From NCBI RefSeq assembly GCF_017307495.1, contig NZ_JAFKHE010000026.1:50938-114937 (forward strand): 64,000 bases of DNA, written 5' to 3'. The notes below the pieces were generated by a model. It had not been told where the DNA came from and ran no database searches. It saw only the letters and a program-made list of their open reading frames with translations. Shown in pieces: positions 23,668 through 34,041 of the stretch; position 1 is the first letter of the stretch; every line of letters begins with the position of its first letter. The position numbers were made by a program, and so were the translations under genes. Source of the DNA: Devosia sp. Lineage in GTDB: Bacteria > Pseudomonadota > Alphaproteobacteria > Rhizobiales > Devosiaceae.

Positions 23668-25920
23668 CTACTGCGCCAGCGTCAGCCGCGCGACCGGCAC
23701 GCGGTATGGACTGCAACTCACATAATCGATCGCCAGCCGAGCGAAGAACGACAGCGACTCCGGGTCACCCGCATGCTCCCCGCAGATGCCGATCTTGAGG
23801 CTCGGGTTGGCTCGCCGGCCGCGTTCGATCGCCATGGTGATCATCTCGCCCACGCCCTTCTGGTCGAGCGTGACGAACGGATCGAAGTCGTACAGGCCCT
23901 TGCGCTGGTAGGCCGACAGGAACGCCGGCGCGTCGTCGCGCGAAATGCCGTAGGTGGTCTGCGTCAGGTCGTTGGTGCCGAAGGAGAAGAAGTCGACATG
24001 CTCGGCGATCTCCCCTGCCCTCAGGCAGGCCCGCGGCAGCTCGATCATGGTGCCGAAGCTGAAGCGCTCGCGCGCGGCAGGCGGGAGCTTGGCCTGCTCG
24101 ACGATGGCATAGGTCTGGCGCTTGACCTCAACCACTTCGGAGACCGTCGAGACGAACGGCACCATCACCTCCAGCGTCACCGGTTCGGACTGCCGGGTCG
24201 AGGCCTCGCGCACGCCGGCGCACAGCGCCTCGATCTGCATCTTGAGGATTTCGGGATAAGTAATGGCGAGGCGCACGCCGCGGTGGCCGAGCATCGGATT
24301 GGTCTCGGCGATACGATCGAGCCGCAGCTTCAGCGCCCGCACCTCGAGCCCGAGCGACTGCGCCGTCTCCTCGATGTCCTCGTCGCTGCGCGGCAGGAAC
24401 TCATGCAGCGGTGGATCGAACAGGCGCACCGTCACCGGCAGGCCCCTCATGGCGGTGAATATCTCGGAGTAATCGACCGTCTGGTACTCGACGAGTCCGG
24501 TCAGCGCCTGGGCACGGTCATCGGCATCCTCTGACAGGATGAGCCGGCGCAGTGCGACGAGGCGCTCGCGTGAGAAGAACATGTGCTCGGAACGCGCCAG
24601 CCCGATACCTTCGGCGCCGAAGCTCTTGGCGGTCGCCACCGCCTCGACCGTCTCGGCATTGGCCCGGACGCTGACTTGGCGCGACGCATCCGACCAGCCG
24701 AGGAGCTTGCCCATGGCGCCGCCGATATGGGGCTGGGCCAGCGGCAGGGCGCCGAGATAGACCGAGCCGTCGGTGCCGTCGATGGTAATGCGGTCGCCCT
24801 GGCGAAACTCGCGCGTGCCGATCTTGCAGGTCAGTTCGGCCTGGTTGACGCTGAGGGTGCGCACGCCCGCGACGCAGGGCTTGCCGGTGATGCGCGCGAC
24901 CACGCCGGCATGGCTGGTCATGCCGCCGCGCGCGGTGAGGATGCCGGTTGCCGCCTTCATCCCCTCGATGTCCGTCGGCCCCGTCTCGGTGACGACGAGG
25001 ATGCAGTGCCGTCCGCGCGCCTTCATGCGCGCCGCATCCTCGGCGTTGAAGACGATGACGCCGCTGGCCGCGCCGGGCGAGACGCCCAGCCCTGTGGCCA
25101 GGATCGTGGCGGTTTCCGGCGAGCGCAGGCGCGGATGCAGCATCTGCTGCAGCCGCGCCGGCTCGATATGGGTCACGGCCTCGCGCTCCGACCAGTGCTT
25201 CCTGGCGACGCGATCGACGGCCGCCTCGAGTTCGGCGGCGGCGGAAGCCGGCGTGACGCGGGCGGAGAGCAGGCGGATGGTCTCGCCTTCGATCGAGACG
25301 GTGCAGGAAAGGTGCTGGCCCGCCGCGCTGTCGAGCGTCTCGACGAACCGCGCGGCCGACGCAGGCAGGGGGCCGAATGGCGAGCCGTTGGCCTGGGCCG
25401 GGCCGAGCGCGCCGGTTTGCGCGTCTCGAGTCAGGAATTGGCGAATGTGGCCGTTGGCCATGGCCTGGACGATGACGATCTGCCGTTCGGGGCGCGGGTC
25501 GAAGGCGGCATAGGAGGCGAAGGCATCCGCGATCGCGCGGGCGAGCGGCCTGCCGGGATCGACCGACTCGGTTTCGCTCGAGGGTGGGCTCAGCCCCGGT
25601 CGCGCCGGCATCAGTCCTGGGACATGCGCCGCACTCGAGGTGCGTACCACCAGTGGTGGCGGCCGGCCGTCGCGACCGACCAACCTGAACAACGTCGCCA
25701 CCCAGTGGATGCGCAGCCGGTCGTCGCCGCCCTTGCGTTCCTCCTGCAGCGCGTTCCACGCGGCCCGGCTGATGACGATGGTCGGCGCCACCGCGAGCCC
25801 CGACGCGAAGGCCCGTCGCAGCCACAGCGCCTTGCCCACCAGCAACGTCTCCTGCCCGACGGAAAGGTTCGCCTTGCCCGTCGCGGGCGCGATTGCGAAC
25901 ATTTCCATAGCGAGGGTCAC
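23668..25920 (-). CDS. PEP-utilising enzyme, shortened pyruvate-phosphate-dikinase-like
   Basis: A 750-residue protein, about 130 shorter than normal PPDK. The swivelling domain has the phospho-His in [12 protein letters not shown] (about residue 337). The C-terminal PEP/pyruvate barrel is intact: [49 protein letters not shown] and the catalytic Cys of GICGEHAGD (about 713). The N-terminal ATP-grasp part is short and degenerate: only [13 protein letters not shown] and [14 protein letters not shown] recall GGKGANLAEM and SVRSGA. It may not bind ATP normally. GTG at 25920 has a GGAAGG site; a TTG upstream and ATG at 25908 are alternatives. Normal PPDK interconverts pyruvate, ATP and phosphate with PEP, AMP and pyrophosphate. 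Confidence 0.8.
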   Translation of the reverse strand: MTLAMEMFAIAPATGKANLSVGQETLLVGKALWLRRAFASGLAVAPTIVISRAAWNALQEERKGGDDRLRIHWVATLFRLVGRDGRPPPLVVRTSSAAHVPGLMPARPGLSPPSSETESVDPGRPLARAIADAFASYAAFDPRPERQIVIVQAMANGHIRQFLTRDAQTGALGPAQANGSPFGPLPASAARFVETLDSAAGQHLSCTVSIEGETIRLLSARVTPASAAAELEAAVDRVARKHWSEREAVTHIEPARLQQMLHPRLRSPETATILATGLGVSPGAASGVIVFNAEDAARMKARGRHCILVVTETGPTDIEGMKAATGILTARGGMTSHAGVVARITGKPCVAGVRTLSVNQAELTCKIGTREFRQGDRITIDGTDGSVYLGALPLAQPHIGGAMGKLLGWSDASRQVSVRANAETVEAVATAKSFGAEGIGLARSEHMFFSRERLVALRRLILSEDADDRAQALTGLVEYQTVDYSEIFTAMRGLPVTVRLFDPPLHEFLPRSDEDIEETAQSLGLEVRALKLRLDRIAETNPMLGHRGVRLAITYPEILKMQIEALCAGVREASTRQSEPVTLEVMVPFVSTVSEVVEVKRQTYAIVEQAKLPPAARERFSFGTMIELPRACLRAGEIAEHVDFFSFGTNDLTQTTYGISRDDAPAFLSAYQRKGLYDFDPFVTLDQKGVGEMITMAIERGRRANPSLKIGICGEHAGDPESLSFFARLAIDYVSCSPYRVPVARLTLAQ

Positions 25921-26064
25921 CGGGACACCTTCCAACCAAGATCACGAATCATATTGCCGCTCAGTGCATTGCGCTGCAACGGGCGCGTTGCGATCGTTTG
26001 GCCGCAGGCCCGCGCCCGGCCGCCGCACTTGACTTGCACCGGCGTTGAAAGCATCTGCTCTCGT

Positions 26065-27039
26065 ATGGAAACAAGGCCGCACTTGGACATAACGCTGTGC
26101 GCGCCGCGCGGATTCTGCGCTGGCGTCGATCGCGCCATCCAGATCGTCGAGCTGGCGCTGGAGCGCTATGGCGCGCCGGTCTATGTGCGGCACGCGATCG
26201 TGCACAACAAGTACGTGGTCGACGGGCTGAGGCAGAAGGGCGCGGTCTTCGTCGAAGAGCTCGAGGAGATCCCGGACACCGAGGCGCCGGTGGTGTTTTC
26301 GGCGCATGGCGTGCCCAAGTCGGTGCCGGAAGGCGCCCGCGCCCGCAACATGTTCTTCCTCGACGCCACCTGCCCGCTGGTGAGCAAGGTTCATATCGAG
26401 GCGAACCGGCACTTCACCGAAGGCCGGGAGATCGTGCTCATCGGCCATGCCGGCCATGTCGAGGTCATCGGCACCATGGGCCAGTTGCCCGACGGGGCCA
26501 TTACCCTGATCCAGACCGTCGCGGACGCTGAGTCCTTCACGCCGCGCAATCCTGAAAAGCTTGCCTATGTGACGCAGACCACGCTCAGCGTCGACGATAC
26601 CTCCGCCATTGTCGAGGTGCTGCGCCGGCGCTTCCCGGCCATCAGCCTGCCGCACAAGGAGGACATCTGCTATGCCACCACCAACCGGCAGGAAGCGGTG
26701 AAGCGCGTCGCGCCGTCCGTCGATGCGATGATCGTTGTCGGTGCGCCCGAATCGTCCAATTCCGTCCGCCTGGTCGAGGTGGCGCGTCGGTCGGGCTGCG
26801 CCAACGCCTCGCTGGTCGAGCGCGCCGACAAGATCGACTGGAGCCGGTTCGAGGGCATCCGCAGCCTCGGTATCACGGCCGGCGCCTCGGCTCCCGAGGC
26901 GCTGGTCGACGAAGTGATCGAGGCTTTCGCCCGCCGCTTCGACATCTCCGTTTCCGCCAGCGGCGAGCAGCGTGAGCGGATCGTCTTCAACCTGCCGCGC
27001 GAATTGCGCGTGCCTAGCGGAGCCACGCCGGCCGCATGA
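26065..27039 (+). CDS. ispH: 4-hydroxy-3-methylbut-2-enyl diphosphate reductase
   Basis: A 324-residue [4Fe-4S] reductase that makes IPP and DMAPP in the last step of the MEP isoprenoid pathway. Cluster Cys are visible in [11 protein letters not shown] (Cys12), DATCPLV (Cys103) and [13 protein letters not shown]; substrate residues lie in [21 protein letters not shown] and APESSNS. ATG at 26065 puts the first Cys at the usual position; the long frame upstream is antisense to the PPDK-like gene and not coding. The GNAT gene overlaps its stop by ATGA. ispE and a polyprenyl synthase occur elsewhere in the window. Confidence 0.96.
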   Translation: METRPHLDITLCAPRGFCAGVDRAIQIVELALERYGAPVYVRHAIVHNKYVVDGLRQKGAVFVEELEEIPDTEAPVVFSAHGVPKSVPEGARARNMFFLDATCPLVSKVHIEANRHFTEGREIVLIGHAGHVEVIGTMGQLPDGAITLIQTVADAESFTPRNPEKLAYVTQTTLSVDDTSAIVEVLRRRFPAISLPHKEDICYATTNRQEAVKRVAPSVDAMIVVGAPESSNSVRLVEVARRSGCANASLVERADKIDWSRFEGIRSLGITAGASAPEALVDEVIEAFARRFDISVSASGEQRERIVFNLPRELRVPSGATPAA

Positions 27040-27563
27040 CCGACCTGACCCTTCTCGAAACCGAGCGGCTGGTGCTTTCCGGCTGGCGGCCCGACCAGAT
27101 CGACGACCTCTATCGCCTGCATGGCGACCCGACCGTGGCCCGTTACCTCACCGAACATGGCAGGCCGTGGACGAAGGAGGAGATGGCCAACGCCCTCGCC
27201 CACTGGATCGAACTGTTCGAGCGCCAGCAGATGGGCAAGCTGCGCGTCACCCGCAAGTCGGACGGCGCGCTCGTCGGCCGTTGTGGCTTCGGCGTCTACG
27301 GCCCCGACGACACGCCCGAGATCGGCTATTCGCTCTACCCCGAGTTCTGGGGCAACGGCTACGTGTTCGAGGCGGCGAGCGCACTGCGCGACTGGTACTG
27401 GCGCGCCACGGACCGGGCCCACTTCATCGGCATCGCCGACGTGCGCAACGAGAACTCGCTGAAGGTGCTCCGCAAGCTGGGTGGCGTCTATACCCATACC
27501 GGCGACAACGACCACGGCCACTATTGTGAGTGGTACCGCTACGATCGGCCCGTGGCGGCGTGA
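27036..27563 (+). CDS. GNAT-family N-acetyltransferase (RimJ/RimL type)
   Basis: A 175-residue acetyltransferase: [21 protein letters not shown] at the N terminus, GRCGFGVYG, then [23 protein letters not shown] containing the acetyl-CoA loop, and the [12 protein letters not shown] end that is typical of RimJ/RimL-like enzymes acting on protein N termini or small amines. Start overlaps ispH (ATGA) and stop overlaps rnhA (GTGA), so it is in one operon with both; no functional link is obvious. Confidence 0.88.
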   Translation: MTDLTLLETERLVLSGWRPDQIDDLYRLHGDPTVARYLTEHGRPWTKEEMANALAHWIELFERQQMGKLRVTRKSDGALVGRCGFGVYGPDDTPEIGYSLYPEFWGNGYVFEAASALRDWYWRATDRAHFIGIADVRNENSLKVLRKLGGVYTHTGDNDHGHYCEWYRYDRPVAA

Positions 27564-28030
27564 GCGCGGTCGTCATCCACACTGACGGTGCGTGTTCCGG
27601 CAATCCCGGCCCGGGCGGCTGGGGCGCAGTGCTGCAGCATGGCGCCACGGTCAAGGAGCTCAAGGGCGGCGCACCGCTCACCACCAACAACCAGATGGAG
27701 CTGACCGCCGCCATCGAGGCGCTGACGGCGCTCAAGCGTCCCTGCGAAGTCGAACTCCACACCGACAGCAACTACGTCAAGGACGGGCTGACGAAGTGGA
27801 TACACGGCTGGAAGAAGAACGGCTGGCGCACCGCGGACAAGAAGCCGGTCAAGAACGTCGAGCTCTGGCAGGCACTGGATGCCGCAACGCAGCGCCACAA
27901 GATCAACTGGCACTGGGTCAAGGGCCACAATGGCGACGAGATGAACGAGCGCGCCGACCAACTGGCCAACGAGGGCATGGCCCCGTTCAAGCGCAAGGGC
28001 CGCAAGGACGAACTGGTCCCGCCGGTCTGA
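27560..28030 (+). CDS. rnhA: Ribonuclease HI
   Basis: A 156-residue RNase HI that cuts RNA in RNA-DNA hybrids. Catalytic residues are Asp9 in [15 protein letters not shown], Glu in [10 protein letters not shown], Asp in TDSNYVKDG and Asp in [12 protein letters not shown] at 27560 overlaps the GNAT stop (GTGA) and gives the normal N terminus; the frame extends 10 codons farther but inside the GNAT gene. rnhB is present at 52411, so both RNase H types are in this window. Confidence 0.95.
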   Translation: MSAVVIHTDGACSGNPGPGGWGAVLQHGATVKELKGGAPLTTNNQMELTAAIEALTALKRPCEVELHTDSNYVKDGLTKWIHGWKKNGWRTADKKPVKNVELWQALDAATQRHKINWHWVKGHNGDEMNERADQLANEGMAPFKRKGRKDELVPPV

Positions 28031-28090
28031 TCAGCGGCTTGTGACTGCCCCGAGCTTGCGCCCGGCTTCCGGCGGCCCGACAATCTCTGC

Positions 28091-28417
28091 ATGCGCAGTT
28101 CCTTGCTCGCCACTGCCATCGCACTGTTCGCCACCCCCGCTCTGGCGCAGTTCCCGCCGCCGGGCGTGTATGCATGCACGGTCGCGGACGGCGCGCCGCT
28201 CGGCGAACTGACCCTGTTCGTCGCCGGCGACTATTCGTTCAAGGACACGAACGGGGTCAGTGCCAGCGGCCAGGTCGCCTCGGCGGGCACGGACGTGAAC
28301 CCGCTCTCCGGGCCGCTCAGGCAAATGCAGTTGACGGGCGTGTTCGGGACGGACGACGCCTGCAAGACAGTGTTCAAGTTCACGGGACCGGCAGGCCAGG
28401 GCGTGACCTGCAGCTGA
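28091..28417 (+). CDS. Small secreted protein of unknown function
   Basis: A 108-residue protein with signal peptide 1-19 (LFATPALAQ). The mature part has two Cys (in YACTVAD and DDACKTV) plus a third at the C terminus (VTCS), and a beta-rich composition. I do not recognise a family. It stands 60 bases behind rnhA, with GC content and codon use like its neighbours, and is plausibly a periplasmic protein. Confidence 0.65.
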   Translation: MRSSLLATAIALFATPALAQFPPPGVYACTVADGAPLGELTLFVAGDYSFKDTNGVSASGQVASAGTDVNPLSGPLRQMQLTGVFGTDDACKTVFKFTGPAGQGVTCS

Positions 28418-28549
28418 AGCGGCCGCGACGCGGATCGCGCTCGCTCGACATACACACTATTTCGCGCGCCAAAGCTTTCCCGACTCTTGCGTCTCCGCTA
28501 GCCTCGCACGCTGTTTTTACCCGTACAACGAACAACTTGGGGAATATCC

Positions 28550-29326
28550 GTGGGCGTCGATCTGTTTGTTCATTCCGTGCGGCTGGTGCTCGCCGACTGG
28601 CGTAATGCCCTGAAGATCACCGGCCTGCTCTACCTCATCTATGCCGCACCGAGCCTGATCATCGGCCTGTTCTTCCCGGTGTCGTCTCAGCCGGAACAGC
28701 TCTCCGCCGCCATGTTTGCGGCCGCCCCGCTGACGCTGATCACGACCATCCTCGCCATCGTCGCCTTCGTCTGGATCGCGGTAGCCTGGCATCGCTACAT
28801 CCTGCTGCTCGAGATGCCCGCCGGGCAGTTTCCCGAGTTCAACCAGGGCCGCATGCTCTCCTACCTCGGCTATTCGCTGCTCATCGGCTTGATCGGCATC
28901 GTGCTGTCGTTCGTGGTGTCGGCCGTGATCGGCGTCATCGCCGTCCCGCTGCTCGGCGTCGTGGGCGCCGCGATCACCGGCATTGTCGGCCTCGCGGCCC
29001 TGCTGATCGTGTGCTACCGGCTGGCTCCCATCCTGCCCGCGATTGCCATCGGCAAGCCGATCACGCTGGGGCAGGCCTGGGAGTCGACCAGGAACGCCAA
29101 CGTCCCGATCATCATCCTCGCCGTCCTGTCGGCCGTCGCTGCCTTCGTCATCGACATCCCGGCCGTGGTGCTGACCCTGGGCGGTCCGATCGGCGGCTTC
29201 CTGGCGCTGCTTTGGACGCTTGCCACCGGCTGGGTGAAGATGCTCGTCGGCGTCAGCATCCTGACCACGCTCTATGGCCACTATGTCGAGGGCCGTGCCA
29301 TCCCGGCAGCCTCGGCCACGGCCTGA
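28550..29326 (+). CDS. Polytopic membrane protein of unknown function
   Basis: A 258-residue protein starting with GTG after a GGGGAAT site. It has six hydrophobic segments (about 24-44, 60-80, 105-135, 140-165, 185-215, 220-240) and short polar loops such as AWHRYILLLE and YRLAPILPAIAIGKP, which recall integral-membrane proteins of the glycerophosphodiester-esterase/YckC-like type. No catalytic motif is seen. Standing alone; function unknown. Confidence 0.75.
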   Translation: MGVDLFVHSVRLVLADWRNALKITGLLYLIYAAPSLIIGLFFPVSSQPEQLSAAMFAAAPLTLITTILAIVAFVWIAVAWHRYILLLEMPAGQFPEFNQGRMLSYLGYSLLIGLIGIVLSFVVSAVIGVIAVPLLGVVGAAITGIVGLAALLIVCYRLAPILPAIAIGKPITLGQAWESTRNANVPIIILAVLSAVAAFVIDIPAVVLTLGGPIGGFLALLWTLATGWVKMLVGVSILTTLYGHYVEGRAIPAASATA

Positions 29327-29579
29327 GCCTTCGGCCCGTCGCCCTGGCGGCGGCGGGCGATGACTGCGTGCATCATCAGCTCCACCAGCCTAGTTTTCAC
29401 AGCGCGGCCAGCAGGCAACGTTTGGCGGTTGGATACTGGGCTCGTCCGGCGCACCCCTGAACAAGGCAAAGACCGGCAGCGTGAGGACGCCTCAACAGGC
29501 AGCATGGCGGAGAGCTCCGGCCGAACCCTGTTGCGCTTGACCGCTGACCAGACCATTCATCGCAAACGACGGATCTCCG

Positions 29580-31580
29580 TCAGCGTTGGGACAACATGTC
29601 ATCGTTCACGGCGATATGATCCGGGGCCAACCCATGCAGGTACCGGTCGTGCATCGCGGAGAGCGCAGCCTCGAACGCGCGGGCGTAGCGTTTCATGTCA
29701 AACAGCCGGGCCCCGGCAAGTTGCCTGGCAAGCCGCTCGCGCAGGGTGGACAACTGCGCAGGATCGCTCCCAAGAGCCGCGGCACGCCGGATGTAGTCGA
29801 CCCGGTCGATCGCGACCAGCTCGGGCATGCCGGCCGCAGTGACGATGCTGGCACACACCCTGCTGGCAAACGTCTCTCCCGGCATGGTGAGGATCGGCAC
29901 GCCCACGTACAGCGCGTCGCTCGCGGTCGTGTGCGCGTTATAGGGCAGGGTATCGAGGCAAAGGTCGGCGAGGCGGAGGCGCTCCAGATGCTCTGCCAGG
30001 GATCGACGCTGCGCAAAGATCAGGCGGTCAGGATCGACGCCGGCTTCCGCCGCCGCGCGCCGCAAGTTTTCTACAGCGCCCTCGCCTCCGTCGAGGAGCC
30101 ATAGGACCCCGCGCTCGACCTGGCTCAGGATCGACATCCAGTCGCCGAACGTCTCGGGCATGATCTTGGACGTCTGGTTGAACGAGCAGTAGACAATTGC
30201 GTCGTCGGGCAGGCTCTCGTCGCTGCGTCCGATACGACCAGTGGGCACCTCGATCCGCGTATCCCGCGGCGCATAGTAGTCCGGCATCCAGACGATCCTC
30301 TCCGAGTAGGCGGAAGTCGCGTCAGGAGGAATGATTGTGCGATCGGCGATTAGGTAGTCGATGAACGACGCGCCCATCGTACCCGGATAGGCAAGGTAGT
30401 TAACCTGGATGGGCGCTGCCCGGCGGGAAAAGATGCCTGTGCGGGCGCCTTTGGTATGTCCCATCAGGTCGATCGCGATGTCCAGCGACATGTCGCGTGC
30501 AAGCTGGGCTGCGTCCGCATCGGACATCTCTCCAATGTCGACGTAACTGTCCACGCTCGCGCGCACCTGCTCGGTGTATTGGTCCACCTTGCCGACGGGA
30601 AATGCGAACGCCGTGATTTCGAAACGATCCCGATCATGGAAGTCGAACAACTCTGCAATCAGGTGGACCGTAGGATGGTTTCGCAGATCGGCGCAGAAGT
30701 AGCCGATATGCAGTTTGTCGCCGCGACGGGGTGACTGAACTGCCGGGGGAGCGGAAAGGAAACGGCTGCTGGTCGCTCGAGCAAGCGTTAATTGCGCTTG
30801 GGCGTCGTTGAACAGCAACAGGCCGGCGAAGGGGATCAGCGCGGCCTCGCCTGCACGCGCCCGCTCCAGCAGGGCCTTGCGCCGTTCCACTAGGCCGGTC
30901 CAGTCGCAAAGCCGCAACTGGTAGTAGGCGATGAGGCCGGGAATGGTCGCGTCGCGGGGTGCAAGTTCAAGGGCCCGGCGGTACATGGCTAACGCTGCGC
31001 CATGCTGGCCGAGGCTGCGCAGGACATCGCCCCTGGTGACATGAACTTCCGCGGACGCGGGGGACACGACGAGAGCTTGGTCCGCAGCATCCAGCGCCTC
31101 CGAATGCCTGTGCAAGCGACGCAGCGCCCTCGCCTTCAGAACCAGGGTCTCGGCATGGTCTGGTCTTGCCACCAGGGATGCGTCGAAGCTCTCCACCGCC
31201 TCGTCGTACTGATGAAGGTCACACAAGGCCGCGCCCAGGTTGGTGCGGGCTGCTGCATACCGCGGCTCAAGAGCAATGGCGCGGCGGTACGCCTCGGCGG
31301 CGAGGCCGGCGTGCCCCGCGGCGCGTAGGGCGATACCCAGGTTGTTCTGAGCACCAAAATGCGTTGGCCGCTCGGCAGTTGCGCGCTCCAGCAGGTCCAC
31401 GGCCACTTCAGCCCGGCCGCTACGTGTTGCGGCCACCCCGGCGAGGTTCAGGGCATCGAAATCCGTGGGCGCCTGCGCCAGCGCCTGGGCGAGGAGCTCG
31501 TAGGCATCCGCAGCGCTGCCCTTCTGCAGGAGCGCGAGGGCCTGCTCAAGGAGGGGGCGGATACTGTCGGAAGCCGACAA
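29580..31580 (-). CDS. TPR protein with O-GlcNAc-transferase-like (GT41) domain
   Basis: A protein of about 666 residues. The first 230 are tetratricopeptide repeats (units such as AEAYRRAIALEPRYAAARTNLG). The rest is a GT41/SPINDLY-type glycosyltransferase: IGYFCADLRNHPTVHL, DLMGHTKGAR, YLAYPGTMGASFIDYL, CSFNQTSKIMPETFGDW with the UDP-contacting Lys, and LDTLPYNAHTTASDALYVGVP. Bacterial relatives glycosylate proteins such as flagellin or adhesins in the cytoplasm. The start is uncertain: TTG at 31580 follows the glyQ stop directly; a longer frame would overlap glyQ by 45 bases. No target gene is adjacent. Confidence 0.86.
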   Translation of the reverse strand: MSASDSIRPLLEQALALLQKGSAADAYELLAQALAQAPTDFDALNLAGVAATRSGRAEVAVDLLERATAERPTHFGAQNNLGIALRAAGHAGLAAEAYRRAIALEPRYAAARTNLGAALCDLHQYDEAVESFDASLVARPDHAETLVLKARALRRLHRHSEALDAADQALVVSPASAEVHVTRGDVLRSLGQHGAALAMYRRALELAPRDATIPGLIAYYQLRLCDWTGLVERRKALLERARAGEAALIPFAGLLLFNDAQAQLTLARATSSRFLSAPPAVQSPRRGDKLHIGYFCADLRNHPTVHLIAELFDFHDRDRFEITAFAFPVGKVDQYTEQVRASVDSYVDIGEMSDADAAQLARDMSLDIAIDLMGHTKGARTGIFSRRAAPIQVNYLAYPGTMGASFIDYLIADRTIIPPDATSAYSERIVWMPDYYAPRDTRIEVPTGRIGRSDESLPDDAIVYCSFNQTSKIMPETFGDWMSILSQVERGVLWLLDGGEGAVENLRRAAAEAGVDPDRLIFAQRRSLAEHLERLRLADLCLDTLPYNAHTTASDALYVGVPILTMPGETFASRVCASIVTAAGMPELVAIDRVDYIRRAAALGSDPAQLSTLRERLARQLAGARLFDMKRYARAFEAALSAMHDRYLHGLAPDHIAVNDDMLSQR

Positions 31581-31582
31581 TC

Positions 31583-32509
31583 CTAGGCCGCCCCGCCGCC
31601 TTCGGTCTGCAGCCAGGCGGCGCCGCACTCCTTGGCGAGGTCGCGAATGCGCAGGATGTAGCTCTGGCGCTCCTGCACCGAGATCACGCCACGCGCGTCG
31701 AGCAGGTTGAAAGTGTGGCTGGCCTTCACGACCTGCTCATAGGCCGGCACGGCCATGGTCTGGCGACTGCCCTCCGCCCCCTTCCTGAGAATGGCGCGGC
31801 ACTCGTCCTCGGCATCCTTGAAGTGGCGGAACAGCATCTCGGTATTGGCGGCCTCGAAATTGTACTTCGAGAACTCCTGCTCGTTCTGCAGGAACACGTC
31901 GCCATAGGTGACCTTGTCCTCGCCCTCGCGGCCGTTGAAGTTGAGGTCATAGACGTTCTCGACGCCCTGCACATACATGGCCAGCCGCTCGAGCCCGTAG
32001 GTGATCTCGCCCGGCACCGGCATTGTCTCGAAGCCGGCGACCTGCTGGAAGTAGGTGAACTGGCTCACTTCCATGCCGTCGCACCAGCATTCCCAGCCCA
32101 GGCCCCAGGCGCCCAGCGTCGGGCTCTCCCAGTCGTCCTCGACGAAGCGGATGTCGTGCAGCTTGCGGTTGAGTCCGATCTCATCGAGCGATTGCAGGTA
32201 GAGGTCCTGGATGTTGTCGGGCGATGGCTTCAGGATCACCTGGAACTGGTAGTAGTGCTGCAGCCGGTTCGGGTTCTCGCCATAGCGCCCATCCTTGGGA
32301 CGGCGCGACGGCTGCACATAGGCGGCCTTCCATGGCCTGGGGCCAAGCGCACGCAGCGTCGTCGCGGTATGGAACGTGCCCGCGCCCATCTGCATGTCGT
32401 AGGGCTGCAGGATCACGCAACCCTGCTCCGCCCAATAGCGCTGCAGCGTCAGGATCAGGCCCTGGAACGAGTTCCGCGGGTCCATGTGGGCGGGCAAGGC
32501 GGGGTTCAT
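31583..32509 (-). CDS. glyQ: Glycyl-tRNA synthetase alpha subunit
   Basis: A 308-residue class II synthetase subunit with the highly conserved N terminus [19 protein letters not shown], motif regions [17 protein letters not shown] and [19 protein letters not shown], and [15 protein letters not shown]. It forms an alpha2beta2 enzyme with GlyS. ATG at 32509 is used; ATG at 32485 (MDPRNSF) would fit many homologues. glyS is not adjacent but 16 kb away on the other strand. Confidence 0.96.
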   Translation of the reverse strand: MNPALPAHMDPRNSFQGLILTLQRYWAEQGCVILQPYDMQMGAGTFHTATTLRALGPRPWKAAYVQPSRRPKDGRYGENPNRLQHYYQFQVILKPSPDNIQDLYLQSLDEIGLNRKLHDIRFVEDDWESPTLGAWGLGWECWCDGMEVSQFTYFQQVAGFETMPVPGEITYGLERLAMYVQGVENVYDLNFNGREGEDKVTYGDVFLQNEQEFSKYNFEAANTEMLFRHFKDAEDECRAILRKGAEGSRQTMAVPAYEQVVKASHTFNLLDARGVISVQERQSYILRIRDLAKECGAAWLQTEGGGAA

Positions 32510-32587
32510 CGGCGTTCAAGTCCAGGCTCGATTGGCGGGCGGAACGTAGTTGGCGCCACGAGGACGGTCAACCTCCGTGACGGACGG

Positions 32588-33580
32588 TCAGAGCGAGCCG
32601 AAATGCTGCGTGTGCACGGGCGCGATGGCGCTGAGCAGTACGCGCACCAGCGCCGACTGGCTATGAACGCCGGTCTTGTCGAAGATGCGCTGGAGATGGG
32701 TGCGCGCCGTGTTCGGGGTTATCTTCAGTCGCCCTGCGACTTCGCTGAGGCTTAGCCCGTCAGCGACCAGCGCCGCCACGCGGTGCTGCGCCGGAGACAG
32801 CCCGTAGATCAACGCCGCCGTCTGCAGCCGGGACTCGGTGGAACGGGCGTCGCCGAGGGCGAAGTGCAACTGCCCAGCCTCGCATGACACCCACCAGACC
32901 TTGGTGGCGAGGCCTTCGCCCGCGTCCATCACGACCGGCACGGCACCGGTGAAGGGCATGTAGGTGGAATCCTGTCCTGCGGCCCAGCGGATGGCCGCCT
33001 GGAGCTTGCTGTCCGTCCGACTGTCGCGCACGCGCAGCCGGCCGTTGCGGATGGTCAGGTCGTCATCCTGAAGCACCTGCTCGAGTTCGGGTCCGGTGGA
33101 AAGCACGCGTCCTTCAGCATCGAGCCTTAGCCTCAGCACGCCGTCATCCGGGTAGCCGCCATCGAGGAGGAAGAGCACCGCGATCTTCCATTCGCCCCCA
33201 TGACGCTCGAAAACCCGCGCCTCGTAGGCAAGGCTGGGACCGCGCTTGCTGCCCCAGACGGGGCCTCCGGGATAGTGCTGCTCGAAAGTGGCCCAGGCCA
33301 TGTCGCCGTGGATGCGGAGATTGAGCTTTGCCACCTGCGTTTCATGGGCCATCCGAGGCTGCGGCTCGGGGCGTTCTGCCATTTCGCGGCGCAGACGCGC
33401 CGAGATATCGGCCCAGCCGTGCCGGACGAATACTCCCCCGAGCGCCCACCAGCCCCACCGCACCAGATAGGGCTCGTGCACGAAGCAGCTCGACCACGTT
33501 TCGAAATCCCGCATCCAGATCGCAATGCGGTTGCGGTGGATCAAGGCGGTGATCGCCGCGATGTCGTCCTCGTTGCCCAC
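32588..33580 (-). CDS. LuxR-type regulator with N-terminal SnoaL/NTF2-like domain
   Basis: A 330-residue protein starting with GTG after GGGAGG. Residues 1-145 resemble SnoaL/NTF2-like ligand-binding cones (ITALIHRNRIAIWMRDFETW, MAWATFEQHYPGG, HGGEWKIAVLFLLDGGY). The middle (150-265) looks like a PAS-type sensor. The C terminus (about 270-325) is a LuxR/GerE helix-turn-helix: LSPAQHRVAALVADGLSLSEVAGRLKITPNTARTHLQRIFDKTGVHSQSALV. The domain order suggests a small-molecule-responsive transcription regulator. No obvious target operon is adjacent. Confidence 0.8.
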   Translation of the reverse strand: MGNEDDIAAITALIHRNRIAIWMRDFETWSSCFVHEPYLVRWGWWALGGVFVRHGWADISARLRREMAERPEPQPRMAHETQVAKLNLRIHGDMAWATFEQHYPGGPVWGSKRGPSLAYEARVFERHGGEWKIAVLFLLDGGYPDDGVLRLRLDAEGRVLSTGPELEQVLQDDDLTIRNGRLRVRDSRTDSKLQAAIRWAAGQDSTYMPFTGAVPVVMDAGEGLATKVWWVSCEAGQLHFALGDARSTESRLQTAALIYGLSPAQHRVAALVADGLSLSEVAGRLKITPNTARTHLQRIFDKTGVHSQSALVRVLLSAIAPVHTQHFGSL

Positions 33581-33668
33581 CGACCGCTCCCTCCCGACAG
33601 GCGATCCGGCGCTGGAACCGTACGCGAAGCGTAGGTGGCACGCCCGAGCCGGTCAACGGTTCGCCCGG

Positions 33669-33905
33669 CTAGTGATGCAGAACCATCAGTGCGGTCGGCC
33701 AGCGCTCGAGCACGCTGCGACCGGGCGGTGCCACGCCCACGTCGGCGAGTACGCGCGGATCGCGTGTCTCGTTGAGGACCTGGCGAATCAGCCGGCGCCG
33801 TGCGCGCCGCCGCCTGAGGTAGCGCAGCAGCAGGTAGAGCCTGCGCGCGCGGCGCCGTTCGACAGGGGTGGACCGGTAAGGGTAATCCAAAGCGACATCG
33901 CGCAT
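33669..33905 (-). CDS. Small Arg-rich protein, DUF1127-like
   Basis: A 78-residue protein; ATG at 33905 has a perfect GGGAGG site. The middle is extremely basic (LRYLRRRRARRRLIRQV) and the following segment DPRVLADVGVAPPG recalls the end of DUF1127 proteins (LLRDIGLTR). DUF1127 proteins of alphaproteobacteria are small Arg-rich regulators linked to RNA and phosphate metabolism. Similarity is weak, so the family is tentative. Confidence 0.6.
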   Translation of the reverse strand: MRDVALDYPYRSTPVERRRARRLYLLLRYLRRRRARRRLIRQVLNETRDPRVLADVGVAPPGRSVLERWPTALMVLHH

Positions 33906-34041
33906 GACTGCCTCCCAGCATTGCGGGACAGTCTGGCACCGCCAGGCGCGCTGCATTGTCAGTCAATCGAAGGACAGGCCGATGTCATGCCATCGGGGGA
34001 CACGCGCTCTACTCGCGCGTACTTCAACAGCGCCTGGATAC

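Noticed and set aside
24583..26064. Apparent 490-codon N-terminal extension of ispH
   Set aside because: Antisense to the PPDK-like gene and without homology; IspH starts at 26065 with its conserved Cys12.
29281..29579. Small overlapping frames on both strands behind the membrane-protein gene
   Set aside because: No ribosome site, no homology and unlike codon use; treated as intergenic.
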